NCBI GenBank assembly: GCA_958446835.1
Contig: CAUCXT010000083.1
Location: 1-5,901 of the forward strand
DNA length: 5,901 bases
From: an uncultured Eubacterium sp.
Lineage (GTDB): Bacteria > Bacillota > Clostridia > Lachnospirales > Lachnospiraceae
Reading direction: 5' to 3'
The notes below the pieces were generated by a model. It was not told the origin of the DNA and searched no databases. It saw only the letters and a list, made by a program, of their open reading frames with translations. Shown one piece after another: positions 5,507-5,901 of this stretch. Both the position numbers and the translations under genes were made by a program. The stretch's first letter is position 1. The number at the start of each line of letters is the position of its first letter.

Positions 5507-5520
5507 CTGTGAATAGTAAC
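5507..5520 (-). repeat. Right terminal inverted repeat of the IS66-like element
   Basis: CTGTGAATAGTAAC is the exact reverse complement of 4269-4282. It is the upstream end relative to the element's operon. Confidence 0.9.
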
Positions 5521-5528
5521 AAAAAATA
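5521..5528. repeat. Target-site duplication, right copy
   Basis: AAAAAATA directly follows the right inverted repeat and is identical to 4261-4268. The insertion point lies 22 bp upstream of the tRNA-Asn -35 box, so that promoter was left intact. Confidence 0.8.
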
Positions 5529-5549
5529 CACATTTTATAAAATTTTCTC

Positions 5550-5578
5550 TTGCAAAATCAGGAAGATGGATGTATAAT
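5550..5578 (+). promoter_or_regulatory. Promoter of tRNA-Asn
   Basis: TTGCAA (5550-5555), a 17-nt spacer and a perfect TATAAT (5573-5578) predict a start near 5585, about 27 nt before the mature tRNA 5' end. Confidence 0.8.
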
Positions 5579-5611
5579 AGTTTTCAGTTAAGGGAACAGC
5601 TTAGCAGGTAT

Positions 5612-5683
5612 TCCTCGATAGCTCAATGGTAGAGCACACGGCTGTTAACCGTGGGGTTGTAGGTTCGAGCCCTACTCGGGGAG
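5612..5683 (+). tRNA. tRNA-Asn(GUU)
   Basis: A full cloverleaf is visible. The acceptor stem TCCTCGA pairs with TCGGGGA (5676-5682). The D arm is around AGCTCAATGGTAGAGC. The anticodon stem CACGG (5637-5641) pairs with CCGTG (5649-5653) around loop CTGTTAA, placing anticodon GTT at 5644-5646. The T arm is GTAGG-TTCGAGC-CCTAC (5659-5675). The discriminator is G at 5683. CCA is not encoded and must be added enzymatically. It is a single-gene unit with its own promoter and terminator. Confidence 0.97.
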
Positions 5684-5693
5684 CTCATTTTAG

Positions 5694-5723
5694 AGCAGGA
5701 TATGTTATGTATCCTGCTTTTTT
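5694..5723 (+). terminator. Terminator of tRNA-Asn
   Basis: AGCAGGATA (5694-5702) pairs perfectly with TATCCTGCT (5710-5718) around a 7-nt loop, followed by T at 5718-5723. It begins 10 nt after the tRNA. Confidence 0.9.
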
Positions 5724-5817
5724 GAATTATATTATGTTTTAATAAGTTTATAGAGGTTTATATATTAACTTAGTTTAAATAAAAATTTTTGTTTCGGCAT
5801 AATATGTTGTTAAATAG

Positions 5818-5844
5818 AAAGCCCGCCTTAACGGCGGGCTTTTT
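5818..5844 (+). terminator. GC-rich intrinsic terminator directly upstream of the group II intron
   Basis: GCCCGCC (5821-5827) pairs with GGCGGGC (5833-5839), extended by AAA (5818-5820) with TTT (5840-5842), and a T run reaches 5844. No gene lies between the tRNA terminator and this hairpin; 5724-5817 is AT-rich and I see nothing coding in it. It may be a backup for the tRNA, a relic, or serve a convergent gene beyond the window. It is also the kind of hairpin that group IIC introns use as a target. Confidence 0.85.
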
Positions 5845-5847
5845 GAT

Positions 5848-5901
5848 GTGTTTGCGCGCCATGGGCGCGCTCTAACGGGTGCAAGTCCCGAATACGCCCA
5901 G
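5848..5901 (+). mobile_element. 5' end of a probable group IIC intron, partial at window edge
   Basis: From 5848 the sequence reads GTGTTTG, close to the group II 5' consensus GUGYG. A hairpin GCGCGCC-ATG-GGCGCGC (5854-5870) follows, then TCTAA and a second hairpin CGGG-TGCAAGT-CCCG (5876-5890). This order and spacing resembles, from memory, the start of the Oceanobacillus iheyensis group IIC intron, where GUGUG is followed by a CAUGGG hairpin, UCUA, and GGGUGAGAGUCCCGAA. Group IIC introns insert just downstream of intrinsic terminators, exactly as seen here with the hairpin at 5818-5844. The rest of the ribozyme and any reverse transcriptase/maturase lie outside the window. The exact 5' splice site is uncertain by a few bases. 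Confidence 0.65.

Larger units (their letters stand above)
4269..5520 (-). mobile_element. Compact IS66-like insertion element, 1252 bp, complete ends
   Basis: The element is bounded by perfect 14-bp inverted repeats and flanked by an 8-bp direct duplication. It lies in the gap between the rplT terminator and the tRNA-Asn promoter. It holds one minus-strand operon: promoter near 5351-5379, a 105-residue ORF, a 217-residue ORF, and a terminator at 4302-4326. Typical IS66 elements are about 2.5 kb, with tnpA and tnpB and a transposase of roughly 500 residues. This one has neither standard accessory gene, and its transposase lacks the middle. It is probably a deletion derivative that could move only if helped in trans. 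The intact ends and duplication show that it inserted as a unit or shrank after insertion. Confidence 0.85.

Noticed and set aside
5724..5817. Possible small RNA gene between the tRNA terminator and the GC-rich terminator
   Set aside because: The stretch is AT-rich, with no convincing promoter and no structure other than the final terminator, so I could not support a gene.

Overview
The window looks like chromosome from a low-GC Gram-positive anaerobe, most likely a Clostridia member close to the Lachnospiraceae. The evidence is strong GGAGG ribosome-binding sites, sigma-A-type promoters, intrinsic terminators after almost every unit, the infC-rpmI-rplT order with an AUU-started infC, a tRNA-Asn without encoded CCA, and an AAA-ATPase-like/PD-(D/E)XK gene of a family often multiplied in gut Clostridia and Bacteroidetes. 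The taxon is inferred, not proven.

Layout. (1) 2-658: 3' part of an unrecognised gene, closed by a long terminator at 707-763. (2) 924-2621: one reading frame encoding an AAA-ATPase-like protein with a C-terminal PD-(D/E)XK nuclease-like domain. A single in-frame TAG at 2286-2288 cuts it just before the nuclease domain. Its terminator is at 2635-2685. (3) 2759-4216: the translation operon infC-rpmI-rplT (IF3, L35, L20), with a consensus promoter, a roughly 170-nt leader holding an intrinsic terminator (attenuator) and a candidate antiterminator, an AUU start for infC, and a terminator after rplT. (4) 4269-5520: a 1252-bp IS66-like insertion with perfect 14-bp inverted repeats and a perfect 8-bp target duplication. 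It carries a minus-strand two-gene operon (105 aa and 217 aa) with its own promoter and terminator. The 217-aa protein joins a transposase-like N-terminal coiled coil to an IS66 C-terminal domain and lacks the middle of the catalytic domain. (5) 5550-5723: promoter, tRNA-Asn(GUU) and terminator. (6) 5818-5901: a strong terminator followed directly by what reads as the 5' end of a group IIC intron, which runs off the window. Introns of that class insert just downstream of terminator hairpins.

The core of the window is housekeeping: IF3 for initiation, two large-subunit proteins, and a tRNA. Around it lie three kinds of accessory DNA: a nonsense-interrupted ATPase/nuclease gene, a shortened insertion sequence placed in the gap between the rplT terminator and the tRNA promoter, and a terminator-targeting retroelement. 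I found no CRISPR array and no clearly new multi-gene system. The observations most worth following are the compact IS66 derivative, the terminator/intron junction, the infC leader folding, and the single amber codon.
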